From Folioceros fuciformis (Eukaryota > Anthocerotophyta > Anthocerotopsida > Anthocerotales), in assembly GCA_049999805.1 (NCBI GenBank), contig JBNGIO010005366.1:36376-62497 (forward strand): a DNA stretch of 26,122 nucleotides, written 5' to 3'. Position numbers and translations under genes: made by a program. This document shows positions 8,600-16,790 of this stretch, in pieces. Numbering within the stretch: the stretch's first letter is position 1; each line of letters starts with the position of its first letter. Below the pieces are notes generated by a model that saw only the letters and a program-made list of their open reading frames with translations, was not told where the DNA came from and did no database searches.

Positions 8600-9001
8600 T
8601 CTTTGTCTTGTTTTCAAAACAAAACTCAACACTACAAGACATTGAGCAGTCTATTAGCGCCTGTTAATTATAGAATCCAAGCCCTAGGACAAGAGGCTTC
8701 CAAGCACTGCTGTAATGTAGATACCGAGATCCAAGTTCTACATAAAACCATAGGTCAATTACAGAAGAAGGTCGCCCTCTTAACCAGTTTGGTATACAAA
8801 GGGTCAACATATAATTCAAATAATACCACCGACATGGCACATAAATCTTACAAATCACTTTCTTTACCAAAGAATCTTGCCTCTTTTAGACCTATCCTAG
8901 AGCCTTTGGAATGTGTCCTTAGTAGTCTAGCCACTCTCTTTAGGTTAGGTGACTCAGACCTTGAATCACTCTTGACCTGCAAATCATATAGCACATCATA
9001 A
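8600..9001 (+). CDS. Pre-gag reading frame with coiled coil, unrecognised
   Basis: This frame of about 133 codons is open from a TAA at 8597 to the stop at 8999-9001 and ends 37 bases before the gag ATG. It encodes a textbook heptad pattern. Counting from the TTG at 8603, Ile43, Ile50, Val57 and Val64 alternate with Leu46, Leu53 and Leu60, preceded by a Cys-Cys pair. The C-terminal half is Ser/Leu-rich. No ATG precedes the coiled coil (the first in-frame Met is near residue 78), so translation would need a spliced upstream exon, a non-AUG start or a lost start codon. It has no stops although the rest of copia B has many. I do not recognise the family. A chance open frame cannot be excluded. 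Confidence 0.45.
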   Translation, partial: SLSCFQNKTQHYKTLSSLLAPVNYRIQALGQEASKHCCNVDTEIQVLHKTIGQLQKKVALLTSLVYKGSTYNSNNTTDMAHKSYKSLSLPKNLASFRPILEPLECVLSSLATLFRLGDSDLESLLTCKSYSTS

Positions 9002-9038
9002 TTAGTTAGTCAATCTATCTTTTCTCATCTCTGCAGAT

Positions 9039-9868
9039 ATGGCAGCTTCTACTAGTACAAATGTAGTTCATACAACTAAGGTCAAGATAAAGGATGGAGA
9101 CCATTTTAACGGGTCCGACTACGCATTCTAGCGAATGCGGATGACAACCATCCTTGAGGAGCATCACCTCATGGACATAGTTGATGGGTCTTTGTCCCAA
9201 CCAACTATGTTGGCATTTGCAACAGGAAAAATGTCTAGAAATGTTATTTCAGCATGGCATAAAAAGGACAAAAGAGCCCGAAGCATCTTACTATCTGCGT
9301 TAGATAGAAATATGATGCATTATACACAAGGACAACTTACCTCGGCAGCAGTATGGAAGGTTTTTCAAGAGATGTTTGCCGCCAAGGATGCTATGTCACT
9401 TGTCAATGCTACCCCTACATTTTACTCACTCCGTATGAAGGAGTCTAATATTGTTGAGCACCATGTGCATCGATTCCACACACTTCGTGCAAGATTATTA
9501 TCTGCAGGGGCAACTTTGACAGAACTGGAGGCAGCAATGGCCCTCCTCACTTTTTTTGCTCATAAGTTACAGAACTTTCGTAAGTTCACAAGCATCCATA
9601 ATCAGACAAGTAGTGCAAGCTATAGCTTTTGGTGGTACATGTGGGTGCCCTATTTGAAGAGGAGTCCAGCAGGACCGAGGTTGGATGTTCTGCTTCACAT
9701 TCACAACAAGTATTATTTATTACCAGAGGAAAAGGTAGAGGCCGTGGAGCCTATAGACCTGATAATCCACCAAGGCGTTTGTATGTGGGACCTCCTAGTT
9801 CTGCAGTACGATGGGTCAAAGGGCCCTGCAATTGGTGTTGATTTCCAAGCCACTTCGAGTATGAGTGC
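9039..9868 (+). pseudogene. Copia B gag, degenerate
   Basis: The ATG at 9039 starts MAASTSTNVV, followed by DGDHFNGSDY, the copia Gag N-terminal motif. A TAG at 9129 replaces the expected Trp codon before RMRM. The frame then stays open to about 9600 with the Gag core (SAAVWKVFQEMFA, SLRMKESN, HRFHTLRARLL). A frameshift near 9600-9630 moves coding to another frame. That frame carries a basic Gly/Arg-rich stretch and the zinc knuckle at 9827-9868, C-X2-C-X4-H-X4-C, with a TGA inside it just after the second Cys. It is clearly a copia Gag, but broken. Confidence 0.85.
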
Positions 9869-10380
9869 CGAAAGAAATTGGATGGGGAGCTAAGGCATCT
9901 TGCACCATTAACAAATGTGGTTGTTAGGCCATCTACAACTAGCACGAAGGCACCGACTATACTTGCCATTTGTCTTACTCTTACTGAGGCAGACCGTGGC
10001 ATGTGGTTTTTGGATTCCGAAGCGTCTAATCACATATGCCAATCTCATGACATGTTCTGCTCCTACACCATATCCACCATACATCAATTTGTCCTTTTAG
10101 GGGATGATAGTGGCCTATCGATTGCCAGCATAAGCAAAGTCCTACTCAAGTTAAACTACAGACACGAGATACTACTGAAGAGTGTCCTTCATGTCCCTAG
10201 CAAACGAAAAACCTCTTGTTTGTACATAACTTAGTTTCAAACCACAACCTCCTAGTTACCTTTACACCCAGCTCCTGTAAGGTGACTTTTGCAGGTGATG
10301 CTTCCCTTATATTGGCTGAGGGCCTATCATATCACGACCTGTACAGCTTGCACACTACAGCAACTCATCAACAAACTTAT
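9869..10380 (+). pseudogene. Copia B protease, degenerate
   Basis: This region is in the same frame as the zinc knuckle. GMWFLDSEASNHIC at about 10000-10040 is the copia aspartic protease site, with the catalytic triad DSG changed to DSE (Asp codon 10013-10015). Downstream, ILLKSVLHVPS matches the usual VLHVP strand near the C-terminus of the domain. The frame then shifts near 10216-10234 into NLVSNHNLL, the equivalent of the conserved NLLS segment. The Gly to Glu change would abolish cleavage of the polyprotein. Confidence 0.8.
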
Positions 10381-11520
10381 ATGGCTGACGCTCAACCTGG
10401 CATCAACAACACCTTTATGTGGCACTGCCATCTATGCCACCCTAGTCATGCATATGTTAAACGTGTTGTTGATGGAAAGGATTATACAAAGATGGTCTTA
10501 CCATGAAGACCGCATATTCGTTCTTCTGTGAAAGCTGTCAAGTCGGAAAATTTTTGCAGAAGCCATACAATAATCAGTTCCCTACCATGGCCACTTCTTT
10601 GCTTGAAGTTGTCCACTCTCATATATGTGGCCCAATATCCACCACTTCTTTTGGTGGGGCCTCATATTTTCTTACCTTCTTGGACGAGTGGAGCCGTTTC
10701 TACCATGTCTATTACTTGAGGAACCATCATGAAACATATGCAAAATTCATTGAATATGTGGCCATGGCAGAGGTACAAACAGGATCTGTCATCAAGCGTT
10801 TCTGTAGTGACAATGCAAAGGAATATCTCATTAATGACTTCACATTGTTCTGCAAACAGAAGGAAATTATCCATCAGTTAACAGTTCCTTACCATCCCCC
10901 TTAGAATTCCTATGCTGAGCGCTACAATCGAATTTTGCAGGAATGCACTCGAGCAACTCTTACCCTAGCTGGTTTAACTCGGGGTTACTGGGCTGAAGCT
11001 ATGGATGCAGTTAATTATGTTGCCAATTTGTTACCATCAAAGCCCCGTATGACACCACTCCATATCAGCGCTGGGCTGGAAATAAGCCATGTATAATCCA
11101 TCTTCGTATTTTTGGTGCAGCAGCCTACACATATATACCTGCAGACAAATGACACAAAATGGACAATAAGGCTCCAAAGCTTATCTTCGTCGGCTATTCC
11201 AAAATTGTAAAGGGATATAAGCTTTTTAACCCTACAACAAGAGAACTTCCATTGGCTCGTAGTGTTAGCTTTAATGAAGTGTTTATTCTCCAATCTCACA
11301 CACGTTCCATCACCAGTCATGATCCTCTTGCTTTAGGATCAATATACGGTCACTCCTCCTTGGTTGAACCATCTGATATGCCTATAGACATTGTTAATTA
11401 TGATGAAACAAAACTCTCAACATTACCTGGTGATTCGTCAGAACATGAAGATATTACTGCAGTTGTAGCTGATCCAGTAGCTGCTGATGATTTTCAGGAC
11501 GTCCATGAAGATGTTTAGAC
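10381..11520 (+). pseudogene. Copia B integrase, degenerate
   Basis: The zinc-binding HHCC domain is readable: WHCHLCHPS (about 10420-10446) and CESC (about 10529-10540). Catalytic core: the first Asp is replaced by His in HSHICGP (CAT at 10620-10622), the second is kept in SDNAKEY (GAC 10809-10811), and the Glu is kept in YAERYN (GAG 10917-10919). A TAG at 10902-10904 replaces the Gln of the PQQN motif, and TGA/TAA codons follow. The segment 11159-11518, with FVGYSKIVKGYKLFNP, is the C-terminal domain and acidic spacer before RT. The enzyme would be dead from the Asp to His change alone. Confidence 0.85.
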
Positions 11521-11587
11521 AACTCAGCAGCCTAAAGATAATACAAGTGGAGAACTATTAGATAGCCTGGACAGCCTGGACATCCAA

Positions 11588-12630
11588 ATGGATCTTTCTG
11601 AATCCTCCAACACTATCAATGTTCAAGACACAAGTAATCCCCTAGAAACGACACCAGACCAACAACCAGTACCTCTTTGGCGTTCATCTCACCCTCATAG
11701 ACCACGTTCTGCGTGGCTTGACCTGGTTTATGTCCCTGGTGACTCTTTCATCACTTGCCCCACAGTGGACGTTGTTTCCTCTAATAATCCGCGTCAAAGC
11801 CTTGCACACATGACCAAACAAGAACATAGTGCATTAGTTGTTTTTGATCCTCGTGACACTCCTCTCACTTACCAGGAAGCCATGCACTCTCCCCAGAAAT
11901 TACAGTGGCAAAAGGCAATAGCTTCTGAATACCAGTCTCTCATAGAAAATGATACATGGAAGCTGGTTGACTTACCTGTAGGTCGATGAGCCATCACTTG
12001 CAAGTGGGTCAAACTTAAGTTGAACCCTAATGGATCAGTTGCAACGTACAAAGCCCATCTTGTCGCAAGGGGTTACACGCAGATCTATGGTATAGATTAT
12101 AACGAGACGTTCAGTCTTGTTGTTAAGCCCACGTCCATGCGGATCCTGCTTTGTTATGTTGTTCAACATAATCTCCTTGTCCATCAACTGGACATTAAAA
12201 CAATATTCTTGAATGGGCCCCTAGACGAGGTCATTTACATGCATCAGCCTGAAGGCTATATTATTGACGCAAGTAAGGTATGCGAACTAAACAAATCACT
12301 TTACGGTTTGAAACAGTCAGCAAGGATATGAAATGGTCACGCTGATAAGAAAATTCGAGCTATGGGGTTTACTCTCCTGACTCAGATTGCAGTGTGTATA
12401 TCCTACAAAAGAACACTCAACTATATATTATCGCTTTATATGTTGACAACAACTTTATATTTGCCAGCAACAAGGATATACTTACCAATATTAAGTCTCT
12501 TCTTTCTGAAGAATGGGATATGACAGATGTGGGACCCCTTCATTTTGCCCTTTGGATTCAGTTCCATTTCAATCACCTAGACTCCTCTATCCTCTTGCAC
12601 CAAGAGCATTTCACTTTACGTGCTATGTAG
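11588..12630 (+). pseudogene. Copia B reverse transcriptase, degenerate and 3'-truncated
   Basis: Copia RT motifs occur in order: YQEAMHSPQKLQWQKAI, NDTWKLVDLP, CKWVKLKL, LVARGYTQ, LDIKTIFLNGPL, YMHQPEGY, KSLYGLKQSAR, and the active site YVDN at 12439-12450 in place of YVDD. A TGA at 11987-11989 interrupts DLPVGR/AITCKW, and another follows LKQSARI. The coding ends abruptly at LHQEHFTLR near 12620, where the usual thumb and connection (over 100 residues) are missing and RNase H begins at once. Confidence 0.87.
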
Positions 12631-13127
12631 ATTCAGATTGGGCATCAGACAAGAATACTAGGAGATCAGCCTCAGCCTTTTGCGTGAAGTTGAGTGGAAA
12701 TCTGGTAAGCTGGTCATCAAAGAAGCAATCTGTCATTGCCCTATCATCGACGGAGGCAGAGTATTCAGCAGTTACATTTGCAGCTCAAGAGTTGATGCAT
12801 ATGAGGTCATTGCTAGAAACACTTGGACATGACTAGAAATTACGTTCATGTATCTAGTGTGATAATCAATCTGCAATAGCCATAACAAAGAATCTTGTGG
12901 CACACTCATGGACAAGACACATAGATGTTAAGCAACATTTTATTCGTAAGGCAATAGAAGATGATGTGCTTGAGCTGAAATACATTAGCTTGAGTGATAA
13001 TATGGTAGATCAATTAACAAAGTCACTTTCCAAGGAGGCACATTGGAAACACACTAAAGCGCTAGGTGTTATAGCATTTGAAGAACAAGACCCAAGTGGA
13101 GTTGAGGATGATATGCAGCAAACTAGT
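12624..13127 (+). pseudogene. Copia B RNase H, degenerate
   Basis: The frame enters at VDSDWASDKNTRRS (about 12627-12668), containing the first RNase H Asp. It continues with SWSSKKQSVIALSSTEAEY (Glu of the STEAEY motif) and, after a TAG near 12834 and a frame change, CDNQSAIAI, then KHFIRK-like HIDVKQHFIRKAIEDD and DQLTKSLSKEAH (12900-13040). The RNase H is nearly full length, but it is joined directly to the RT palm. Its sequence ends 0.05-0.1 kb before the PPT. Confidence 0.87.
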
Positions 13128-13138
13128 TTAAGTGGGAG
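13128..13138 (+). other. Copia B polypurine tract
   Basis: TTAAGTGGGAG follows the RNase H frame, the typical plant copia PPT. The expected 3' LTR would start at about 13139, but the next bases read TAGAAAATG, so the LTR start TG may have mutated. Confidence 0.7.
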
Positions 13139-13388
13139 TAGAAAATGTAATGATTGCAGCCTAGCTGCAGCATAGCATAGACAAGTAAAGTAGGAAAGTG
13201 AATATCTAGAGTTAATAATTAATGAGATTTCTATAGGTCCCATAAACCAAAACCTAAATTGTAAATAACTATCGGGTACATTTAAAAAGGTGCCTGACCA
13301 CGAAATGACTACCGTTTGCTTTTCTACCACCTTCTAGTCTTGTATACAAAAGGAGAGATATTTCTAGAGTACAAGCGGGAAGTGTGCA
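13139..13388. other. Probable copia B 3' LTR region, no gene
   Basis: This is AT-rich sequence directly after the copia B PPT with no supported coding. By position it should be the 3' LTR, but it does not align with the putative 5' LTR by eye. CTTGTATACAAAAGG near 13338 could be a TATA-type element. Confidence 0.35.
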
Positions 13389-13547
13389 ATGCGGGTCTCA
13401 CGAACGTGTCCCATTCCCACTTTTGCACTTTGTGGAAAACGTACTTCTCGAAGATTAAAATTCCCAAGAGTAGCCGATTCTAGAAGTGTGTTAAATGTGA
13501 GACATTGAAATTGGCGATTGAGAACACCAACGACCGCTGACAACAAG
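13389..13547 (+). pseudogene. Possible exon upstream of the DUF7869-type gene
   Basis: The ATG at 13389 opens 39 codons to a TGA at 13506 and remains coding-like after it. The peptide is Arg-rich, with CPIPTFALCGK, TSRRLKFPRVADSRS and, past the stop, NWRLRTPTTADNK. The stretch ends in AAG followed by GTATGT at 13548, a consensus plant splice donor. A good acceptor (pyrimidine-rich sequence ending TTGTGTAG) lies at 13928-13929, just before the DUF7869-like coding. The splice phases do not match in the present sequence. I do not recognise the peptide, so calling it an exon is an inference. Confidence 0.35.
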
Positions 13548-13929
13548 GTATGTTATTGTCAACAATTCCTTCCTGTCCTGTCTATTAAGCTTTGCTGGTG
13601 AATCAAAAGGTGACGCGCCCCATGGCACACCACATCAGGTTCATTAGGCAACCCGAAGATGATTGAATGATGCCGCCTTCGTGCGCTAAAGATGATGGCG
13701 CACCCTTAGGGACACCATCACCGCCGACATGCCCTTGGGCACACCATCATCCGTGGCTCGTCCCTGGGTGCGCCATTACCCCTAGAGTGCCCAGGCCACT
13801 CCATTATCCCTAGTGTGACCCAGGGTGCCCTATAATACATGGCGTGCCCATGGATGTGCCACTATGTATTGTACATTCGCCATGTATAGTGATTGCCTTC
13901 CACCACTTGCTGTCTTCCAACTTGTGTAG
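13548..13929 (+). other. Candidate intron, contains tandem repeat
   Basis: Starts GTATGT and ends TTGTGTAG after a pyrimidine-rich run, 382 bp. It holds the degenerate 29-30 bp repeat at 13691-13868. The evidence is splice-site consensus only. Confidence 0.3.
13691..13868. repeat. Degenerate tandem repeat, about 29-30 bp unit, about 6 copies
   Basis: Successive units have the form CCCTGGGTGCGCCAT-TA-CCCTAG-GTG, with drift between copies: for example CCCTTGGGCACACCATCAT, then CCCTGGGTGCGCCATTAC, CCCAGGCCACTCCATTAT and CCCAGGGTGCCCTATAAT. It is more GC-rich than the surrounding DNA. Neither strand stays open in a meaningful way. Confidence 0.65.
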
Positions 13930-15253
13930 TGCCAGAGTCTTATGAAGACAAGCTTCGTGCACATCGAGAGCATATTAAAGAGTAGAGAGGAAAGCTAGGG
14001 AAACATCGGCTGAAATGTCAAGGCCACCCAAGTCAATATATTGGAATGGCAATAGATGGAATGGATCAGAGCAAAACAGAACTTCTGCACTTCACTGGAT
14101 CGCTAAAGGATTTTGCAAATGGGCTCATCTGCATCCATCTTGTAGGCTGCCTTGTCTACAACACTAGAGTTTGAATGAAGGTTTTCCTCAATTTCCCAAG
14201 CATCCGAAACGATGCAAACTTGACAATTCATATTATACAAGACGCCATCTCTAAGCATTCTGGTGTATTGCGCAAGACTTTTTATCTACAGTTAGACAAC
14301 ATTGCTCGGGAAAATAGGAATATGCTTTGTTTGCATAAATGAGTATGCTTGTGTAAAAAGGTGTTCTCAAGAATGTGAAGATTCGCTTTCTCCTAGTAGG
14401 GCACACGCACGATGCTGTTGATCAAATGTTCTCATGTTTTTCAAAGACACTAAAGCACAAGAAGGCCTTGTTATTGGACACCATGTTGAAGCTGATTAAG
14501 CAGGTGTACACACCTTGTCCGGAGGTTCATATGGTCACAAAGGTGGCTGACTTTTGAGCCTATGTATGGCCAGAAGAAACGGGAAAGTGAGGGCAAAACG
14601 ATGCTGCAGTTTGCAACTTACATAATCATAGTTTCCAACACCAGTTCAGAATAACTTGGGAGGAGCAAAGTGGAGGCATGATGATAACTGCAATCTGTGG
14701 AAAGCAACTGTCAACGTCTAGATAGTGGGAGCCACAAGAGGGTCTTGATTTTTTACTCCCATTGCTAGCGCACCATTACTTGGCTTGAAGATCCATGGGA
14801 AGGAACATGACCCTAATCCTTTGCATAGATTGGCACAGATCACGAAGATGCTTGAAGAACTGATGGAAAAATACTTAAGTGCTTTAGAGAAGGAGTGGTG
14901 GGGAGCGTATTGGTTGTCTCAAGAACGCATCGCCAACCGAATTGTAAGTGGAAAAAATCGGCAATTGCGTGTGCCTTGGGTATGGTATAATAGGGAGGCA
15001 GTGACATCCTCTATTGTGGAGGGGGAGATGTATCTAGCCTCGGAAGAAATGGATGGAGTAGTTAGGCCTACGGAGCGAAGACATATGTACGTCAGACCCT
15101 ATCGGCCTATAGGAACTGCGGCAATGGAGGAAGTGAGGTTGAAATGCAGAATTGCTGAAATCAAGGAGTGTGATATGATCGCTATCCCTTGTGAAGGGGA
15201 TTCACACAATCAGCCATTTGGGTTGCCCAAGTACAAGAGGTTAATACCACATC
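13930..15253 (+). pseudogene. DUF7869-type gene, decayed and cut by copia C
   Basis: Conserved blocks appear in the expected order: LRAHREHI (about 13955), IDGMDQSK (14052-14075), an ANLTIHIIQDAI segment (about 14215), LQLDN..REN (14286-14320), VGHTHDAVDQMFS (14396-14434), then FRITWEEQSGG (about 14645) and a C-terminal stretch, 14785-15253, open for 157 codons. From memory these match the DUF7869 domain family, whose function is unknown. Stops occur (TAG near 13986, TGA near 14174, TGA near 14342, TGA 14555, TAG near 14720) along with a frameshift around 14345-14370. The last codon runs into the copia C LTR, whose TGTAGAG supplies the stop, so the natural C-terminus is missing. No remainder was found beyond copia C. 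Confidence 0.72.
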
Positions 15254-15625
15254 TGTAGAGTTATTAAAGCCCAATGTGCTTAAACTAATGTGTTTAGTCT
15301 AAGAATTTAGAATTGAATATGAACTATTTGGTGTTTGGCATCCATGAATGCCACTTGATATTTGGTACTTCAAGAATTCATATAATGTCGTAGAAAAGAC
15401 CTCTAAATCTTAGAATACCAAGAGTTAGAAATAATAGCAAACCACATTGGTTCTGTACCAATATGGTTAGTCAGCCAGACCTAGTAGTTAGTATAGGTAG
15501 TTAGCTAGGCTAGCGAAAGGACACATCCCTTACGAGACCACCTATAAAAGCTCACCTATGAATACACTTAATTCATTTTTAATATATCATCTTTGCTTAA
15601 GACGCTTCCGCATGCAATTCTAACT
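15254..15625 (+). repeat. Copia C 5' LTR (only the first ~50 bp match the 3' LTR)
   Basis: Starts TGTAGAG, directly after the DUF7869-like frame, and ends just before the PBS. It contains CACCTATAAAAGCTC near 15539, a strong TATA-box candidate about 85 bases from the PBS. Only the first 50 or so bases resemble 19285 onward. The rest has no counterpart in the window. Confidence 0.65.
15539..15551 (+). promoter_or_regulatory. Candidate TATA box of copia C LTR
   Basis: CCTATAAAAGC matches the plant TATA consensus (TATAAA) and lies in the 5' LTR upstream of the PBS, where LTR promoters normally sit. Confidence 0.5.
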
Positions 15626-15638
15626 TGGTATCAGAGCC
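15626..15638 (+). other. Copia C primer-binding site
   Basis: TGGTATCAGAGCC is a full match to the plant initiator-Met tRNA PBS consensus. The following TTGGCTC and the nearby ATGGTCT...ATGGCTAGA spacing resemble the start of the copia A leader at 3136. Confidence 0.88.
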
Positions 15639-16038
15639 TTGGCTCCTACCATGGTCTCTAGGTTCAATGGCTAGACTTTATACGTATCATTACGTAGGTG
15701 AGCCATGGACCTTTGAAGCTCCATGTGCTTGCTTATGGTTAGAAGAAAGTGATGGAAAGCAGATTGGTTCCATTTGACCACAAAGAAGCAGCTACGATGA
15801 GGTCCTCATCGTCGCTTCCATTCAATTTAATAGAAGAGCTTTCTCAAGCCTCGCAATGAATTTAGTTTGTCTATATTTATAGAGCTTAAATTTATTGTCT
15901 TTCATTTTTATATAAGCTTAGGAACAGGAAGAAATAATGTAGAAAAATTAAAACTATTTTTTCTATTTATTTTCTTTCCTCTTTTGCTATTTACTTGCCT
16001 ACGGGATTTGATTGGGTCTATGTAGGCTTGTTCTTAAG
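15639..16038 (+). other. Copia C leader, AT-rich, no gene recognised
   Basis: Non-coding leader following the PBS. It contains AT-rich, pyrimidine-rich stretches (about 15890-15990). A short ATG frame at 15668 is comparable in position to the one at 3172 in copia A, but no protein is recognised. Confidence 0.4.
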
Positions 16039-16356
16039 ATGGATAGAGGGGGAGGGGGAGCCTCAAAGGTTTTTCTCTCTTCTAACATTTATCCTCTTCA
16101 AATTGAAGAAACAACTTGAGTAGGGCTAAAGGCCAAAGTTGCCTACAAGTTTTTCAAGTACAACGAGGCCCAAGCCCAAGCTTATGCTCTAGAGCAACGC
16201 TCTCTTCATTATCAAAACCTCTAGTAGTCGATCACAAATATCAGCACTAATCTTGTGAATGTTGCTGAAACTGTTTGGCGAATTGAGTCAAGCTTTGATA
16301 AGGCAAACATTTTGAAAAACAATCTTGGAGCACAGGATCCGGCTGATGCGTCGTAG
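16039..16356 (+). pseudogene. Pre-gag reading frame with coiled-coil pattern, broken, unrecognised
   Basis: From ATG 16039 one frame (MDRGGGGASKVFLSS...) runs to a TAG at 16354-16356, broken only by a TGA at 16117 and a tandem TAG TAG near 16222. The peptide is protein-like: an Ala/Gln-rich helix (EAQAQAYALEQRS) and then, after the double stop, a perfect heptad series Ile, Ile, Leu, Val, Val, Ile, Phe, Ala at a and d positions within SITNISTNLVNVAETVWRIE and the bases after it. It lies between PBS and gag, as does the coiled-coil frame of copia B at 8600-9001. I do not recognise it. It may be a leader protein or captured host exon. Confidence 0.45.
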
Positions 16357-16487
16357 GTGGCTGGTGTGAGTGTGATTGCTTTGAACTCCCCTAGAAAAGT
16401 TTTTGCTCACACTACATTTGTGTTTTTCTGAGCCTTGTGTCACAACACATTGCTCGTTCACACAATTGTGGAGCCAAGGATTTGACC

Positions 16488-16790
16488 ATGTCAGGAGGCA
16501 CTCCACCACCACCGCCGCCTCCACCATCTCAAGCTCCTATGATTAATGTTATGAACGTCTCTATTGACTTCAAAGAGAGATCGGTTCAATGGGACCAAAT
16601 ATGAGATTTGGTCTCAACGGATGAAGACGGCTTTCTACACGCTCGATCTTCTCCCACTAGTGCAGGGTGTTTCCCCAAAGCCTACCGCACCTCAGTCAGC
16701 GGTTGATGCTTGGCTCAAGCTGGATCGTCAAGCCATGCAGATGTTGGTTTCCGGCCTTGAACTCAACAACCATCAGTTCAAAGACTATTG
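16488..16790 (+). pseudogene. Copia C gag N-terminal half
   Basis: ATG 16488 opens MSGGTPPPPPPPP, a Pro-rich N-terminus. A frameshift near 16570 is needed to join the copia Gag motif RDRFNGTKYEIWSQRMK. The core continues through LLPLVQGV and DAWLKLDRQAMQMLVSGLE, then stops being Gag-like near 16770-16790, where integrase sequence begins in the same frame. The rest of gag, the zinc knuckle, the protease and the first part of integrase are absent. The product would be a Gag-integrase fusion fragment ending at the TAG at 16840. Confidence 0.78.

Larger units (their letters stand above)
7998..13138 (+). mobile_element. Copia B: autonomous-type Ty1/copia element, heavily decayed
   Basis: Plus-strand order is PBS (8263), leader frame, gag (9039), zinc knuckle (9827), protease (10013), integrase (about 10390-11100), RT (about 11810-12630), RNase H (12624-12960) and PPT (13128), the Ty1/copia order with integrase before RT. 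Numerous nonsense codons, frameshifts and replaced catalytic residues mark an old copy. The 5' LTR should lie between about 7998 (a TGTTGC) and 8262, and the 3' LTR should start near 13139. I could not align these two regions convincingly, so the outer boundaries are inferred. Confidence 0.82.

Noticed and set aside
13010-13330. Minus-strand 106-codon frame over the copia B end
   Set aside because: Antisense to the RNase H C-terminus, then runs into AT-rich non-coding sequence.
13691-13868. CRISPR-like array
   Set aside because: The units are directly adjacent, degenerate and have no unique spacers between identical repeats. It is a minisatellite in eukaryotic DNA.
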